NCBI RefSeq assembly: GCF_000021305.1
Contig: NC_011772.1
Location: 329,501 to 393,500 of the forward strand
DNA: 64,000 nt
Source of the DNA: Bacillus cereus G9842
Lineage (GTDB): Bacteria > Bacillota > Bacilli > Bacillales > Bacillaceae_G
Reading direction: 5' to 3'
Shown piece by piece: positions 17,397-26,442 of this stretch (positions are counted from its first letter, which is position 1; the number at the start of each line of letters is the position of its first letter). Made by a program: the position numbers and the translations under genes. The notes beneath the pieces were generated by a model, which had not been told where the DNA came from, ran no database searches, and saw nothing but the letters and a program-made list of their open reading frames with translations.

Positions 17397-17405
17397 GTAT
17401 ATAGA

Positions 17406-18101
17406 TTATCGTCCAAACTTCACAACAAATTCTTCATCAACTTTCTCCATCTCATACCCACGATACCCCTCCGAAAGCAAAGCCTGCTGTCCACTAGCAT
17501 CACTCATTAGAATACTTTGAACATCCGTCCAATCTCTTTCATTATCTCCGCGCAATTTCTTCACAAAAACATACCGCAGACTATCACCATATTTTTCCTT
17601 CAACACAGCAATCTCCATCCCTTGCGCAAATTTATCCTTCAAACTCGGGATGTTAAAAGGAGCAACGGTGCAGCATACATAATCATATTTGCTATCTTCT
17701 TTTTGCAATTCGTCCATGATGACGTTTGCTAATATTTTTTGCATACCATTTCCTCGGCAGTTCGGATGAACGTTTGAGATTTCTTGATAGATGACGCGGT
17801 GTAGTTCACTTTCTGGCAAACCAATATCAAGCCCTAAATGTTCATCATCGATAGGCGGGACGAGTAGAGCGCGAAATGCGATGAGTTCGTTTTCGATAAA
17901 AGAACCGATCATCATGCCGTTTCCTTTTAGAATGTATTGAAATTCTTCTTGTGAGAGTGGTTGTAAACGACTTTTATCTTCTAGTGCTTCAACTACAATG
18001 TTTTGTAGTGATAAAATTTGTTCGATGTGCTCTAGTGATAGTAATGTAACGTGAAATGATTCGTTATTTTGTTTTAATGTTCCTTCGTATAGAACCGTCA
18101 T
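17406..18101 (-). CDS. GNAT-family N-acyltransferase (candidate D-amino acid N-succinyltransferase)
   Basis: 231 residues with the acetyl-CoA-type GNAT fold. The pyrophosphate loop is seen as VHPNCRGNGMQKILANVIMDEL (about 111-132; R-G-N-G-M in place of R/Q-x-x-G-x-G/A). The start lies 14 bases after the stop of the N-succinylamino acid racemase gene and has GGAGG upstream, so the two form an operon. In Geobacillus kaustophilus a GNAT enzyme linked to such a racemase succinylates D-amino acids from succinyl-CoA. I infer the same role here; the sequence alone shows only a GNAT acyltransferase. Confidence 0.75.
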   Translation of the reverse strand: MTVLYEGTLKQNNESFHVTLLSLEHIEQILSLQNIVVEALEDKSRLQPLSQEEFQYILKGNGMMIGSFIENELIAFRALLVPPIDDEHLGLDIGLPESELHRVIYQEISNVHPNCRGNGMQKILANVIMDELQKEDSKYDYVCCTVAPFNIPSLKDKFAQGMEIAVLKEKYGDSLRYVFVKKLRGDNERDWTDVQSILMSDASGQQALLSEGYRGYEMEKVDEEFVVKFGR

Positions 18102-18115
18102 ATGATAGTCCTCCT

Positions 18116-19225
18116 TTAGCGTACAACGTCTTGAAAGACGGTTAGTTCTTGTAGTGTATCTTCGTTTATTTCAATGCCGAGTCCCGGCTTTTCGTTTAAG
18201 CGAATGAATGGTACATCGTAATGTAAGTTTCCAATGTCTTTCGTGAATTTTAATGGTCCTGTTAGCTCTACGCTCGTAATGATTTTCTTTGAGAAAGCGA
18301 CATGGAATCCTGCGGAAGAGGCAACAGAGGATTCGACCATTGATCCCACTTGGCATTCAATGCCGGCCATTTCAGCTTGATGAGCGAGCTTTACAGCTGG
18401 ATATATGCCGCCGCATTTCATTAGTTTTATATTCACTTTATCGGCAGCTTCTAATTTAATAATTTGGCGCATTTCACGAGAACTTTTTAGTCCTTCATCA
18501 ATCATAAGCGGGAGATCTGTTTTAGAACGAATATGAGCCATGGCATCAATATCGTCCGCGATAACAGGTTGTTCAATCCAGTCAATGTTTAAATGTCCTA
18601 ATGAACGCAGTGCTGTTAATGTGTTCGCGCTATTTTTCCAGCCTTGGTTTACATCAATGCGAATAGCGATGTCATTTCCTACACGTTCTCGTACAGCTTC
18701 AATACGTTTCACATCTTCTTTTACATTCGTACCAACTTTCATTTTGAAAGATTGGTAACCTTTTTGAATCATAGAAGCAGCTTCTTCAGCCATATCTTCA
18801 GGATCGGCAATACTTAAAACGTGAGTGACAGGGAATTCTTCATGATAGCGCCCACCAATTAATTGATATACAGGTTGATTTAGTTTTTTGCCCATTATAT
18901 CAAAACAAGCAATATCAATTGCGGCTTTCGCTGTTGGAACACCGTAAATTGTATTGTCCATCATGTCGTGTATTTTTTCGATATTCATTGGATTTTTCCC
19001 GATTAGAGCAGGGGTTAGCGTATGTTTTAAAGTATGGAAAGTACTTTCCCATGATTCACCTGTGACGTGATCATCAGCAACGCCTTCACCGTAACCGATA
19101 ATACCTTCATCTGTTTCCATTTTGACGATAATAGAGGGCATATCAGAATAAGAGCCATAACTAATAACAAACGGACTGCGAAGCGGTAAACGAATTGCGT
19201 AAAGATGAATAGCTGTAATTTTCAT
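18116..19225 (-). CDS. N-succinylamino acid racemase, enolase superfamily (Arg/Lys type)
   Basis: 369-residue member of the muconate lactonizing enzyme subgroup. Catalytic elements: SFKMKVGTN (the KxK general acid/base), RIDVNQGW, WIEQPV and MIDEGL (the Asp, Glu and Asp that bind Mg), and NIKLMKCGG (the opposing Lys). Family knowledge: the B. cereus ATCC 14579 protein BC0371 was shown to racemise N-succinyl-Arg and N-succinyl-Lys, and locus order makes this its ortholog. Automated annotation often calls it dipeptide epimerase. It is the first gene of an operon with a GNAT acyltransferase and is divergent from a regulator gene. GGAAGGAG precedes the ATG. Confidence 0.87.
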   Translation of the reverse strand: MKITAIHLYAIRLPLRSPFVISYGSYSDMPSIIVKMETDEGIIGYGEGVADDHVTGESWESTFHTLKHTLTPALIGKNPMNIEKIHDMMDNTIYGVPTAKAAIDIACFDIMGKKLNQPVYQLIGGRYHEEFPVTHVLSIADPEDMAEEAASMIQKGYQSFKMKVGTNVKEDVKRIEAVRERVGNDIAIRIDVNQGWKNSANTLTALRSLGHLNIDWIEQPVIADDIDAMAHIRSKTDLPLMIDEGLKSSREMRQIIKLEAADKVNIKLMKCGGIYPAVKLAHQAEMAGIECQVGSMVESSVASSAGFHVAFSKKIITSVELTGPLKFTKDIGNLHYDVPFIRLNEKPGLGIEINEDTLQELTVFQDVVR

Positions 19226-19275
19226 TGAATAGAAACTCCTTCCTGTTTTACAATAGTTTTATACATTTGATATAG

Positions 19276-19300
19276 TTGACGTTAAATAGTCGTTAATTAA
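19276..19300. promoter_or_regulatory. operator candidate, site A (racemase/regulator intergenic)
   Basis: TTGACGTTAAATAGTCGTTA followed by ATTA. Twenty of 24 bases equal site B at 22044-22067 in front of the NhaC gene, and all four differences are A/T swaps. The site contains the direct repeat [AT]CGT[TA]A. It fills the spacer of a likely promoter for the regulator gene (TTGACG 19276, AATGAT 19299, 17-bp spacing), which would allow autoregulation. Confidence 0.6.
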
Positions 19301-19319
19301 TGATAAGGAGTTAGAGAAA

Positions 19320-20591
19320 ATGATGATAAAAATTGCAGTTGTCGGTTCAAAGGAGTTTATGGATAACCTTTTTCCTATTGCTCAAAAATTAGAAGGAATA
19401 GAAATTGATTCCTATATTTACCTTCATCCGGCAGAATCTTCTGAACTATTAAAGTGTCTAAAGCCTTGTGATGTCATCTTTTTCTCAGGTGCTTTACCTT
19501 ATTATATGGCAAAAGAAGTAAGAGAACAATTACGAATTCCAAGTACATACTTACAGCAAGACGAGACAACTGTCGCATCTTCCATTCTTTCTATCATGTA
19601 TCATCAAAGTATTCAACCACATAACATTTCCATCGATTTAGTAGACCGCTCGTTTATTACAAATGTGTTCCATGATATCGGTATAAAAGAAAGTCCGCAA
19701 GTGTTGGATTATGAAAATATGCTGTGGAGTAAAGATGAAATAAATAGAGTTATCGATTTTCATGTAGCTAAATATCAATCTGGAGAAGCTCATTTAGCTT
19801 TAACTAGTATTCACGCTGTTTACGACGAGCTTCAAAAAATGGGTGTTCCTTCAGAGCGTATGATTGATCCAACACAATCCATTATACATGGGCTAAAAGA
19901 TGCAAAAATAAAAGCTGAGTTAGCAAAAAGCTATTCAGCTACTGTTGGTACTTGTATTATTTCGTCCTTAGAATTACGAACGAGTTTGCTTGAAAAACTA
20001 GATGTCATTTCAAAAGAACTACGTGGTTCATTTAAACAAGTGGATGAAATGACATGCATTTTGTATACAACTCGTGGTGATATCGAATCAATTATTAAAA
20101 CAAATGCGATAGATAACTTGTTTGCGAGTGTAGAAGGAACGATAGCTATTGGATTTGGTTATGGAAAAACCGTGAAAGAAGCGGAGCAAAATGCAAAAAT
20201 TGCTCAAAGTTTTGCAAAGAATAATCCAATAGATCGTTGTTTTTATATACTAACAAGTGATAAAGATTTGTTTGGTCCATTCCCGAAAGAACAGAGAGTA
20301 CAAAGTTTGAAAAATGATAATCCGGAACTAATGAAAATAGCGAAGGAAACGAAGCTTAGTCCGGCCAACTTGTCAAAAATTATTCAATTTAGTCAATCGC
20401 ATCCGTCATTGAAATTTACAGCAGCTGACCTTTCTGAGTACTTACAAGTGACTCGAAGATCGACAGAAAGGTTGTTAAAGAAATTAGTTGATTACGGGTA
20501 TGCTCATATTTGCGGCGAGGAAATGCCCTATCAACAAGGGCGACCTCGCGCACTATATGAACTGAATTTACCGCTATTTTTAAGCTTCTAG
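19320..20591 (+). CDS. winged-helix transcriptional regulator with an unusual sensor part, probably of the racemase locus
   Basis: 423 residues. The N-terminal part (1-110) is a Rossmann-like alpha/beta domain (IKIAVVGSKEFMDNLFPIA..., CDVIFFSGALPYYMA). The middle part, about 230-320, has CILYTTRGDI and IAIGFGYGKTVKEAEQNAKIA, which looks like the nucleotidyl-cyclase/GGDEF fold or GTP cyclohydrolase III fold in degenerate form. The C-terminus (about 355-415) is a winged helix-turn-helix (KFTAADLSEYLQVTRRSTERLLKKL). It lies between the racemase operon and the antiporter, so it is the natural candidate for binding sites A and B. Its 3' end overlaps the nhaC gene by 12 bases. I know no characterised homolog. 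Confidence 0.72.
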   Translation: MMIKIAVVGSKEFMDNLFPIAQKLEGIEIDSYIYLHPAESSELLKCLKPCDVIFFSGALPYYMAKEVREQLRIPSTYLQQDETTVASSILSIMYHQSIQPHNISIDLVDRSFITNVFHDIGIKESPQVLDYENMLWSKDEINRVIDFHVAKYQSGEAHLALTSIHAVYDELQKMGVPSERMIDPTQSIIHGLKDAKIKAELAKSYSATVGTCIISSLELRTSLLEKLDVISKELRGSFKQVDEMTCILYTTRGDIESIIKTNAIDNLFASVEGTIAIGFGYGKTVKEAEQNAKIAQSFAKNNPIDRCFYILTSDKDLFGPFPKEQRVQSLKNDNPELMKIAKETKLSPANLSKIIQFSQSHPSLKFTAADLSEYLQVTRRSTERLLKKLVDYGYAHICGEEMPYQQGRPRALYELNLPLFLSF

Positions 20592-22001
20592 TTGAGCTTT
20601 TTGTTTCTTTAGCAGTTCTGCTTTTTCAATGTCTGATAGTTTTACAATTGTGAAACCTGTTATACCATAAATGATTGAGATAATAGGTACGATGAAATTC
20701 AAAATAGCATAAGGAGCATATTCAAATGCACCTACGCCAAGTGTAGCGAGAATAAATACACCGCACGTATTCCAAGGAACGAAGACAGAAGTTAATGTTC
20801 CGCCATCTTCTAATGCTCTGGATAAGTTTTTTGAATGTAGTCCTTTTTCTGTGTATGCATTTGCGTACATTCTTGAAGGGACAACAATTGAAATATATTG
20901 TTCAGAGCAAGTAAGGTTTGTTGCAAAACAAGATGCGATAGTAGAAGCGATAAGCCCTTTTGCTGATTTCGCTAACTTTAAAATTTGATTTACAATTGAG
21001 CGAAGAATACCTGTATGTTCTAATACTCCTCCGAAAGTCATAGCGACAATTGTCATAGAGACTGTATTCATCATCGAATCTAAGCCACCGCGGTTAAATA
21101 GTTCGTCTACTAGCTTGTTTCCAGTGTCTATAACAAATCCAGCTTGGAGTGCACCGACAGATGCTGAGACAGAACCACCTTGAATAAAGACTTGTGATAA
21201 GAATCCTAAAATAATACCGACGAGAATGGCTGGTATGGCAGGAACCTTTTTAGCGACCAATACCATAACGGCTACGGGTATAATGAGTAGGAAAGGTGAG
21301 ATAACAAAGTTTTGTTGCAATACTTGTAACGTTTGATCGATGCTCTTCGCATCAATATTGTTAGCGCCGAAGCTTCTTCCTAAGACCGCGTATACGATAA
21401 GAGTAATAATTAAACCGGGAACTGTAGTAAATAACATATGACGAATGTGTGCGAATAAATCTGTATTTGTTAATCCTGCGGCTAAGTTAGTTGTATCTGA
21501 AAGCGGTGACATTTTATCGCCAAAATAAGAGCCTGAAATAATGGCACCAGCAACCATTGGAGCTGGAATTCCCATACTTAGGCCAATTCCCATTCCAGCA
21601 ACACCAATTGTACCCATTGTATACCAAGAGCTACCAATCGCTAATGCAACGATAGAACAAATGACAGTAATGGAAACTAAAAATAGTGATGGAGTTAAAA
21701 GTTTTAAACCGTAATAAATCATCGTTGCGACAATTCCACCGCCAATCCAAGCACCAATTGTTAAGCCAACAAGAATAATAATGACGATAGCGGGTAATGC
21801 AAGACGAATCCCTTTATACATTGCTTCTTCAAGATCATTCCATTTGTAACCGTAACGCCAAGCGACAATAGAAGCAACGGTTGTACCGATAATAAGTGGA
21901 ACGTGAGGGCTTTGTTTTAATACAACAATTGTAACCATCATAACTGCAACGGTAATGATAATAGGGATAATCGCTATTCCAAAAGGTATTTCTTTTTTCA
22001 T
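20580..22001 (-). CDS. nhaC: NhaC-family Na+/H+ antiporter-type transporter
   Basis: 473 residues with about 11-12 membrane helices. Family marks: SWYTMGTIGVAGMGIG, SGSYFGDKMSPLSDTTNLA, TNLTCSEQYISIVVPSRMYA and LSRALEDGGTLTSVFVPWNTCGVFI. NhaC relatives exchange Na+ for H+, malate/lactate or amino acids, and some are lysine transporters. Its position beside genes for N-succinyl amino acid chemistry, with a shared operator candidate, suggests an amino acid-related substrate. The start has AAGGAGG upstream. Confidence 0.88.
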   Translation of the reverse strand: MKKEIPFGIAIIPIIITVAVMMVTIVVLKQSPHVPLIIGTTVASIVAWRYGYKWNDLEEAMYKGIRLALPAIVIIILVGLTIGAWIGGGIVATMIYYGLKLLTPSLFLVSITVICSIVALAIGSSWYTMGTIGVAGMGIGLSMGIPAPMVAGAIISGSYFGDKMSPLSDTTNLAAGLTNTDLFAHIRHMLFTTVPGLIITLIVYAVLGRSFGANNIDAKSIDQTLQVLQQNFVISPFLLIIPVAVMVLVAKKVPAIPAILVGIILGFLSQVFIQGGSVSASVGALQAGFVIDTGNKLVDELFNRGGLDSMMNTVSMTIVAMTFGGVLEHTGILRSIVNQILKLAKSAKGLIASTIASCFATNLTCSEQYISIVVPSRMYANAYTEKGLHSKNLSRALEDGGTLTSVFVPWNTCGVFILATLGVGAFEYAPYAILNFIVPIISIIYGITGFTIVKLSDIEKAELLKKQKAQLEA

Positions 22002-22043
22002 AAAGTTCCTCCTTGTTACGTATGTTTGTTTGTATTTTTAGAA

Positions 22044-22068
22044 TTGTCGTAAAATAGACGTTTATTAG
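22044..22068. promoter_or_regulatory. operator candidate, site B (nhaC/M20 intergenic)
   Basis: TTGTCGTAAAATAGACGTTT followed by ATTA; near-copy of site A (19276-19299), in the region 43-67 bases upstream of the nhaC start. The remaining gap to 22293 contains a TATAAT-like element at about 22249 likely to serve the M20 gene. Confidence 0.6.
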
Positions 22069-22293
22069 GTTATGATAACTAAAAGTTTATGTAAGCGTCA
22101 ATATAAAAATCAGAAAATAATGAATGTTATAGTTGTTTGTTTAGTTTGTAATATAGATGCGTAGTAAGCTTTTGAAGTATCTAAAAATAAATAATTGACT
22201 TTTTTCTTAAAATTCAATATGTTCATAAAAACATCTGTTTTTCATAAGTATAATTAACCTGATGGTTTATAATTTGGGAAGGAGACTGGAACG

Positions 22294-23409
22294 TTGAAAA
22301 CATTAGAACTACAAGAGCGCTTAACGGAGATTTTTCAGCATTTACACGAAAACCCTGAAGTAAGTTGGAAAGAATATGAAACGACAGCGTATATTACTGA
22401 CTTTTTAAAAGAAGAAGGAATTTCATATAGAACATTTGATGATTGTCCAGGTGTAATTGCTGAGATTGGAGGCGGGAATCCAGTTATTGCGATTCGTGCT
22501 GATATGGATGCACTTTGGCAAGAAGTAGATGGAGAATTTAAAGCGAACCATTCATGTGGTCATGATGCTCATATGACCATTGTAATGGGAGTTATTTTAC
22601 AATTGAAAAATATGAGATGGAAAAGTGGTACGGTTAGGTTTATTTTTCAGCCGGCAGAAGAGAAGGGTAATGGTGCTTTGAAGATGGTGGAGAAAGGTGC
22701 TGTAGATGATGCTGATTTCTTATTTGGTGTCCATCTAAGACCGATTGAAGAACTATCTTTGAAACAAGCAGCCTCATCTATTCGCCATGGAGCAGCTGGA
22801 TTTTTAGAGGGGATGATTCATGGGGAGGATGCACACGGGGCGAGACCACACCAAGGTGTGAATGCAATTGATGTCATTTCCATGATTAATATCGGTTTGA
22901 AAAATATTTGGTTGCCACCGCAAAGTTCCTATTCAGTAAAAATGACGAGATGCCAAGCTGGTGGCGATAATTTAAATATCATTCCGGGAAATGGTCATTT
23001 CAGTTTAGATGTAAGAGCAGAGAGTAATATACTATTAGAAGAATTAAAGGAAAAGATTGAGCATGTAATAGAATCAGCTGCATCGATGGGGTCGAAAACT
23101 TCATATGAATGGATGGATCTTGCACCAGGAGCAGAGGTTTCCGAAGAAGCAGAGCGCTTTATGCGTAAAGGTATTATCGAAGTGTATGGGGAAGAGAGAT
23201 GTACGGGACCTCTCTATACGACAGGAAGCGATGATTTCCATTATTACACAGTGAAAAGACCACATTTAAAAGCTGTCATGCTTGGACTAGGAGCAGACCT
23301 ACAACCTGGATTACACCATCCGTATATGAGGTTTGATCATAGTTGTATTATGGATGGAGTAGAAATATTGAAACAAACTGTATTGAAAGTGTTAGAAGAC
23401 AGGGGCTAG
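22294..23409 (+). CDS. M20-family amidohydrolase (candidate N-succinyl-L-amino acid desuccinylase)
   Basis: 371 residues, metal-dependent M20D amidohydrolase. Seen: HENPEVSWKEYETT, IAIRADMDALW, NHSCGHDAHMT with the catalytic Cys/His metal ligands, FIFQPAEEKGNGA with the general-base Glu, GVHLRP, and HGARPHQGVNAIDV of the lid domain. The family removes acyl groups from amino acids. It starts at TTG 22294 after GGAAGGAGA. In Geobacillus an L-specific desuccinylase of this type completes the racemase pathway; its place here supports the same role. Alternatives are N-acetyl-diaminopimelate deacetylase or an IAA-amino acid hydrolase-like enzyme. Confidence 0.8.
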   Translation: MKTLELQERLTEIFQHLHENPEVSWKEYETTAYITDFLKEEGISYRTFDDCPGVIAEIGGGNPVIAIRADMDALWQEVDGEFKANHSCGHDAHMTIVMGVILQLKNMRWKSGTVRFIFQPAEEKGNGALKMVEKGAVDDADFLFGVHLRPIEELSLKQAASSIRHGAAGFLEGMIHGEDAHGARPHQGVNAIDVISMINIGLKNIWLPPQSSYSVKMTRCQAGGDNLNIIPGNGHFSLDVRAESNILLEELKEKIEHVIESAASMGSKTSYEWMDLAPGAEVSEEAERFMRKGIIEVYGEERCTGPLYTTGSDDFHYYTVKRPHLKAVMLGLGADLQPGLHHPYMRFDHSCIMDGVEILKQTVLKVLEDRG

Positions 23410-23427
23410 AGAGCTCCTGTTTTTTTG
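23400..23427 (+). terminator. intrinsic terminator of the M20 gene
   Basis: CAGGGGCT / AGCTCCTG stem, loop AGAG, seven T. It overlaps the stop codon. Confidence 0.85.
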
Positions 23428-23436
23428 TCGTGGATT

Positions 23437-23520
23437 GTCGGTAAATCGATATATTTGAAAAATCGTTGATATATTTGAAGTTACGATAGATATATTAAGA
23501 AAATCGTTAATATAATTTCA
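23437..23520. repeat. dispersed repeat with 41-bp internal period, copy 2
   Basis: Same head (GTCGGTAAATCGATAT), one full 41-bp unit and same tail (ATATAATTTCA) as the copy at 17205-17330, in the same orientation. It lies directly after the terminator of the M20 gene. Confidence 0.8.
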
Positions 23521-23602
23521 CGTACCTATTAATTTGATTAAAAATGAATCTCCAGTACATGGTGTATAATAATAAGTACCATTTTTTAATAGGAGAAAAC
23601 GA

Positions 23603-24208
23603 ATGAACGAACAATATTACGATGCAGTTTTACATATAAAAACAGTCGGTGAGCAAAAGGGGTTTAACAAGTCTATGCATTATCACCGCTATGAACCGAC
23701 GCCCTATAGCGGATTAGATGAGTTACTGAATCAATATGAAATACGAAGTAGCGACCGAATTGTAGACTTTGGGTGCGGAAAAGGAAGATTAAACTTTTAT
23801 ATGCATCATAAATGTGGTGCATCAGCAGTTGGAATTGAAATGAATGAAGAGTTTTATAAAGAAGCGATGGATAATCGAGATCGTTATGCACGAAAGACAC
23901 GAAACAGTAAGGGGAAAATCCAGTTCCAATGTTGTTTAGCGCAGGAATATGAGATTGATCCGCATGATAATAGGTTTTATTTTTTTAATCCATTTTCTGT
24001 ACAAGTGTTTATGAATGTAGTAAATAACATTTTGCTTTCGGTAGAAGAAACGGGGAGAGAAGTGGATATTATTTTATATTATCCTTCTGAGGACTATATT
24101 TTCTTCTTAGAAAATCAGACTGCGTTTGAGCTGAAGAAAGAAGTTAGATTGCCAGGTGCTTATGAGAAGAATGGGAATGAGAGGTTTTTAGTTTATACAT
24201 TAAGGTAA
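23603..24208 (+). CDS. class I SAM-dependent methyltransferase
   Basis: 201 residues. The SAM-binding motif I is IVDFGCGKGRLNFYMHH near residues 53-69, and an acidic loop follows at SAVGIEMNEEFYKEA. A later FYFFNPFS resembles motif IV (N/D-P-P-[FYW] class variants), so the substrate could be an amino group of a nucleic acid or protein, but this is weak. AATAGGAGAAAACG precedes the ATG. It stands alone. Function beyond the fold is unknown. Confidence 0.75.
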   Translation: MNEQYYDAVLHIKTVGEQKGFNKSMHYHRYEPTPYSGLDELLNQYEIRSSDRIVDFGCGKGRLNFYMHHKCGASAVGIEMNEEFYKEAMDNRDRYARKTRNSKGKIQFQCCLAQEYEIDPHDNRFYFFNPFSVQVFMNVVNNILLSVEETGREVDIILYYPSEDYIFFLENQTAFELKKEVRLPGAYEKNGNERFLVYTLR

Positions 24209-24240
24209 AAAAAACAGGTGCTAAGGCACCTGTTTTTTTA
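24209..24240. terminator. bidirectional terminator
   Basis: AAAACAGGTGC / GCACCTGTTTTTTT stem between the convergent methyltransferase and ahpF genes. Confidence 0.9.
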
Positions 24241-25767
24241 TTAGTTACGAATTAAGTAATCAAATGCACCTAAAGCTGCGTTTGCACCTGAACCCATAGA
24301 GATGATGATTTGTTTGTACGGATTATTTGTACAGTCACCTGCAGCAAACACTCCTGGTACGTTTGTAGCGCCGTGCTTGTCTGTTACGATTTCACCGCGA
24401 GCGCGTTCAACTGTTTCGCCTAACCAGTCTGTGTTTGGCACAAGACCGATTTGTACGAATACACCTTGTAATTCAACGTGATGAACTTCTTCAGTTTCAC
24501 GATCGATGTAAGAAATACCGTTTACTTTATCAGTACCAGTAATTTCTTTCGTTTGAACGTTTTTCAGAACAGTTACGTTTGGTAAGCTGTTAAGACGCTC
24601 TTGTAATACAGCATCAGCTTTTAATTCTGGCATGAATTCAAGAACAGTTACGTGCTTAACAATACCTGCTAAGTCGATAGCTGCTTCAATACCAGAGTTA
24701 CCTCCGCCGATAACTGCTACGTCTTTTCCAGTGAATAATGGACCGTCACAGTGTGGGCAGTATGCTACACCTTTATTTTTGAACTCAGCTTCACCCGGTA
24801 CGCCAACGTTACGCCAGCGAGCACCTGTTGAAACGATTACGCTCTTACTTTTCAGAATAGCGCCGTTTTCAAGTTCCACTTCAATAAGTTCTTTTTTCTC
24901 TAAACGTTTCGCACGTTGTAGATTCATTACATCGATATCGTATTCTTTTACGTGCTCTTCAAGACTTGCTACTAGCTTAGGACCTTCAGTCTTTTTTACG
25001 CTGATGAAGTTCTCAATGCCCATAGTATCCATTACTTGACCACCGAAGCGCTCAGCAACGATACCAGTGCGGATGCCTTTACGTGCTGCGTAAATTGCTG
25101 CACTTGCACCAGCAGGGCCGCCACCAACAACAAGAACATCGTATGGATCTTTATCAGAAAGCTCTGATGCATCTGGACCGTTACCCATTTTAGCTAAAAT
25201 TTCTTCAAGTGTCATACGACCGCTTCCGAAAGATTCGCCGTTTAGGTAAACAGTTGGTACTGCCATGATGTCTTTGCTTTCTACTTCCTCTTTGAATGCA
25301 GCGCCATCAATCATAGTATGTGTAATACTAGAGTTAAGAACGCTCATTACGTTAAGAGCTTGTACAACATCAGGACAGTTATGACAACTTAGGCTGATAT
25401 AAGATTCAAAATGATATTCGCCTTGAATGTTTTTAATTTGATCGATTAATTTCTGTTCAACTTTTGGAGCGCGTCCACTTACTTGTAGTAAAGCTAACAC
25501 TAATGATGTAAATTCGTGTCCTAATGGAATACCAGCGAATACGACACCAGTGTCTTCACCAGGGCGGTTTACGCTAAAGCTTGGTGTTCTCTCTAATTCA
25601 ACTTTTTCTACTGTAATCTTAGATGACATAGTAGCTAATTCGTCTACTAGAGCTAACATATCTTTAGATACGTTATCGTCTCCTGCGCTTACTTTAAGTA
25701 AAATATCGTTCTCCATTAACTGAAGGTATTGGGATAGTTGTGTTTTTATATCTGCATCTAGTATCAT
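24241..25767 (-). CDS. ahpF: alkyl hydroperoxide reductase, flavoprotein subunit
   Basis: 508-residue NADH:peroxiredoxin reductase that reduces AhpC. The N-terminal double thioredoxin fold has one active disulfide ([12 protein letters not shown]), and the thioredoxin reductase-like part has [19 protein letters not shown] (FAD), the CPHCDG disulfide, [17 protein letters not shown] (NADH) and [15 protein letters not shown]. The start has AAGGAG upstream. It lies 14 bases after ahpC in one operon. Confidence 0.97.
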   Translation of the reverse strand: MILDADIKTQLSQYLQLMENDILLKVSAGDDNVSKDMLALVDELATMSSKITVEKVELERTPSFSVNRPGEDTGVVFAGIPLGHEFTSLVLALLQVSGRAPKVEQKLIDQIKNIQGEYHFESYISLSCHNCPDVVQALNVMSVLNSSITHTMIDGAAFKEEVESKDIMAVPTVYLNGESFGSGRMTLEEILAKMGNGPDASELSDKDPYDVLVVGGGPAGASAAIYAARKGIRTGIVAERFGGQVMDTMGIENFISVKKTEGPKLVASLEEHVKEYDIDVMNLQRAKRLEKKELIEVELENGAILKSKSVIVSTGARWRNVGVPGEAEFKNKGVAYCPHCDGPLFTGKDVAVIGGGNSGIEAAIDLAGIVKHVTVLEFMPELKADAVLQERLNSLPNVTVLKNVQTKEITGTDKVNGISYIDRETEEVHHVELQGVFVQIGLVPNTDWLGETVERARGEIVTDKHGATNVPGVFAAGDCTNNPYKQIIISMGSGANAALGAFDYLIRN

Positions 25768-25781
25768 TTTGATCGAACTCC

Positions 25782-26345
25782 TTAGATTTTGCCTACAAGG
25801 TCAAGGCTTGGTTTAAGTGTTGCAGAACCCTCTTGCCATTTAGCTGGGCAAACTTCACCTGGGTTGTTACGTACGTATTGAGCAGCTTTAATTTTGTTAA
25901 CAAGAATGCTTGCGTCACGGCCGATACCGTCAGCATTGATTTCCATAGATTGGATAACGCCGTCTGGATCGATGATGAATGTACCACGAGCAGCAAGACC
26001 TTCTTCTTCCATTAAAACGTTGAAGTTTGTAGTGATTGTTCGAGTTGGGTCACCGATCATGATGTACTCGATTTTGCCGATAGTTTCTGAGCTATCATGC
26101 CATGCTTTGTGAGTGAAGTGAGTGTCTGTAGATACAGAGTATACTTCAACGCCTAAGTCTTTTAGAGTTGCATATTGGTTTTGTAAGTCTTCAAGTTCAG
26201 TTGGGCAAACGAATGTGAAGTCAGCTGGGTAGAAACAAACTACACTCCATTTTCCTTTTAAACTTTCGTCAGTAACTTGGATAAATTCTCCATTATGGTA
26301 AGCATTAGCTTTAAACGGTTTTACTTCTGTGCCGATTAATAACAT
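25782..26345 (-). CDS. ahpC: alkyl hydroperoxide reductase, peroxiredoxin subunit
   Basis: Typical 2-Cys peroxiredoxin of 187 residues, the standard length. The peroxidatic Cys is in [14 protein letters not shown] near residue 47 and the resolving Cys in [12 protein letters not shown] near 166. It reduces hydrogen peroxide and organic peroxides in the cytosol. The start is fixed at 26345 by AGGAGG; the longer frame from 26381 has no site. A PerR-box-like sequence overlaps the transcription start. Confidence 0.97.
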   Translation of the reverse strand: MLLIGTEVKPFKANAYHNGEFIQVTDESLKGKWSVVCFYPADFTFVCPTELEDLQNQYATLKDLGVEVYSVSTDTHFTHKAWHDSSETIGKIEYIMIGDPTRTITTNFNVLMEEEGLAARGTFIIDPDGVIQSMEINADGIGRDASILVNKIKAAQYVRNNPGEVCPAKWQEGSATLKPSLDLVGKI

Positions 26346-26417
26346 GTTAAAATTCCTCCTAAATGTTGGTTTGAGCATCAAAAAATAGTGTGCTCATAAA
26401 ATATATTTTTTAATTAA

Positions 26418-26432
26418 CTATAATAATTCTAA
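26418..26432 (-). promoter_or_regulatory. PerR box candidate for ahpCF
   Basis: CTATAATAATTCTAA matches the PerR consensus TTATAATNATTATAA at all but two positions. It sits just downstream of the predicted -10, over the start of transcription, where PerR represses ahpC in B. subtilis. Confidence 0.75.
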
Positions 26433-26442
26433 TTCGATATTA

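Noticed and set aside
17183..17416. 77-residue minus-strand frame
   Set aside because: It lies across the 41-bp repeat and the bidirectional terminator and has no ribosome binding site; composition follows the repeat.
22002..22293. Lysine riboswitch before nhaC
   Set aside because: No L-box core such as AGAGGTGC with the distal conserved hairpins could be found.
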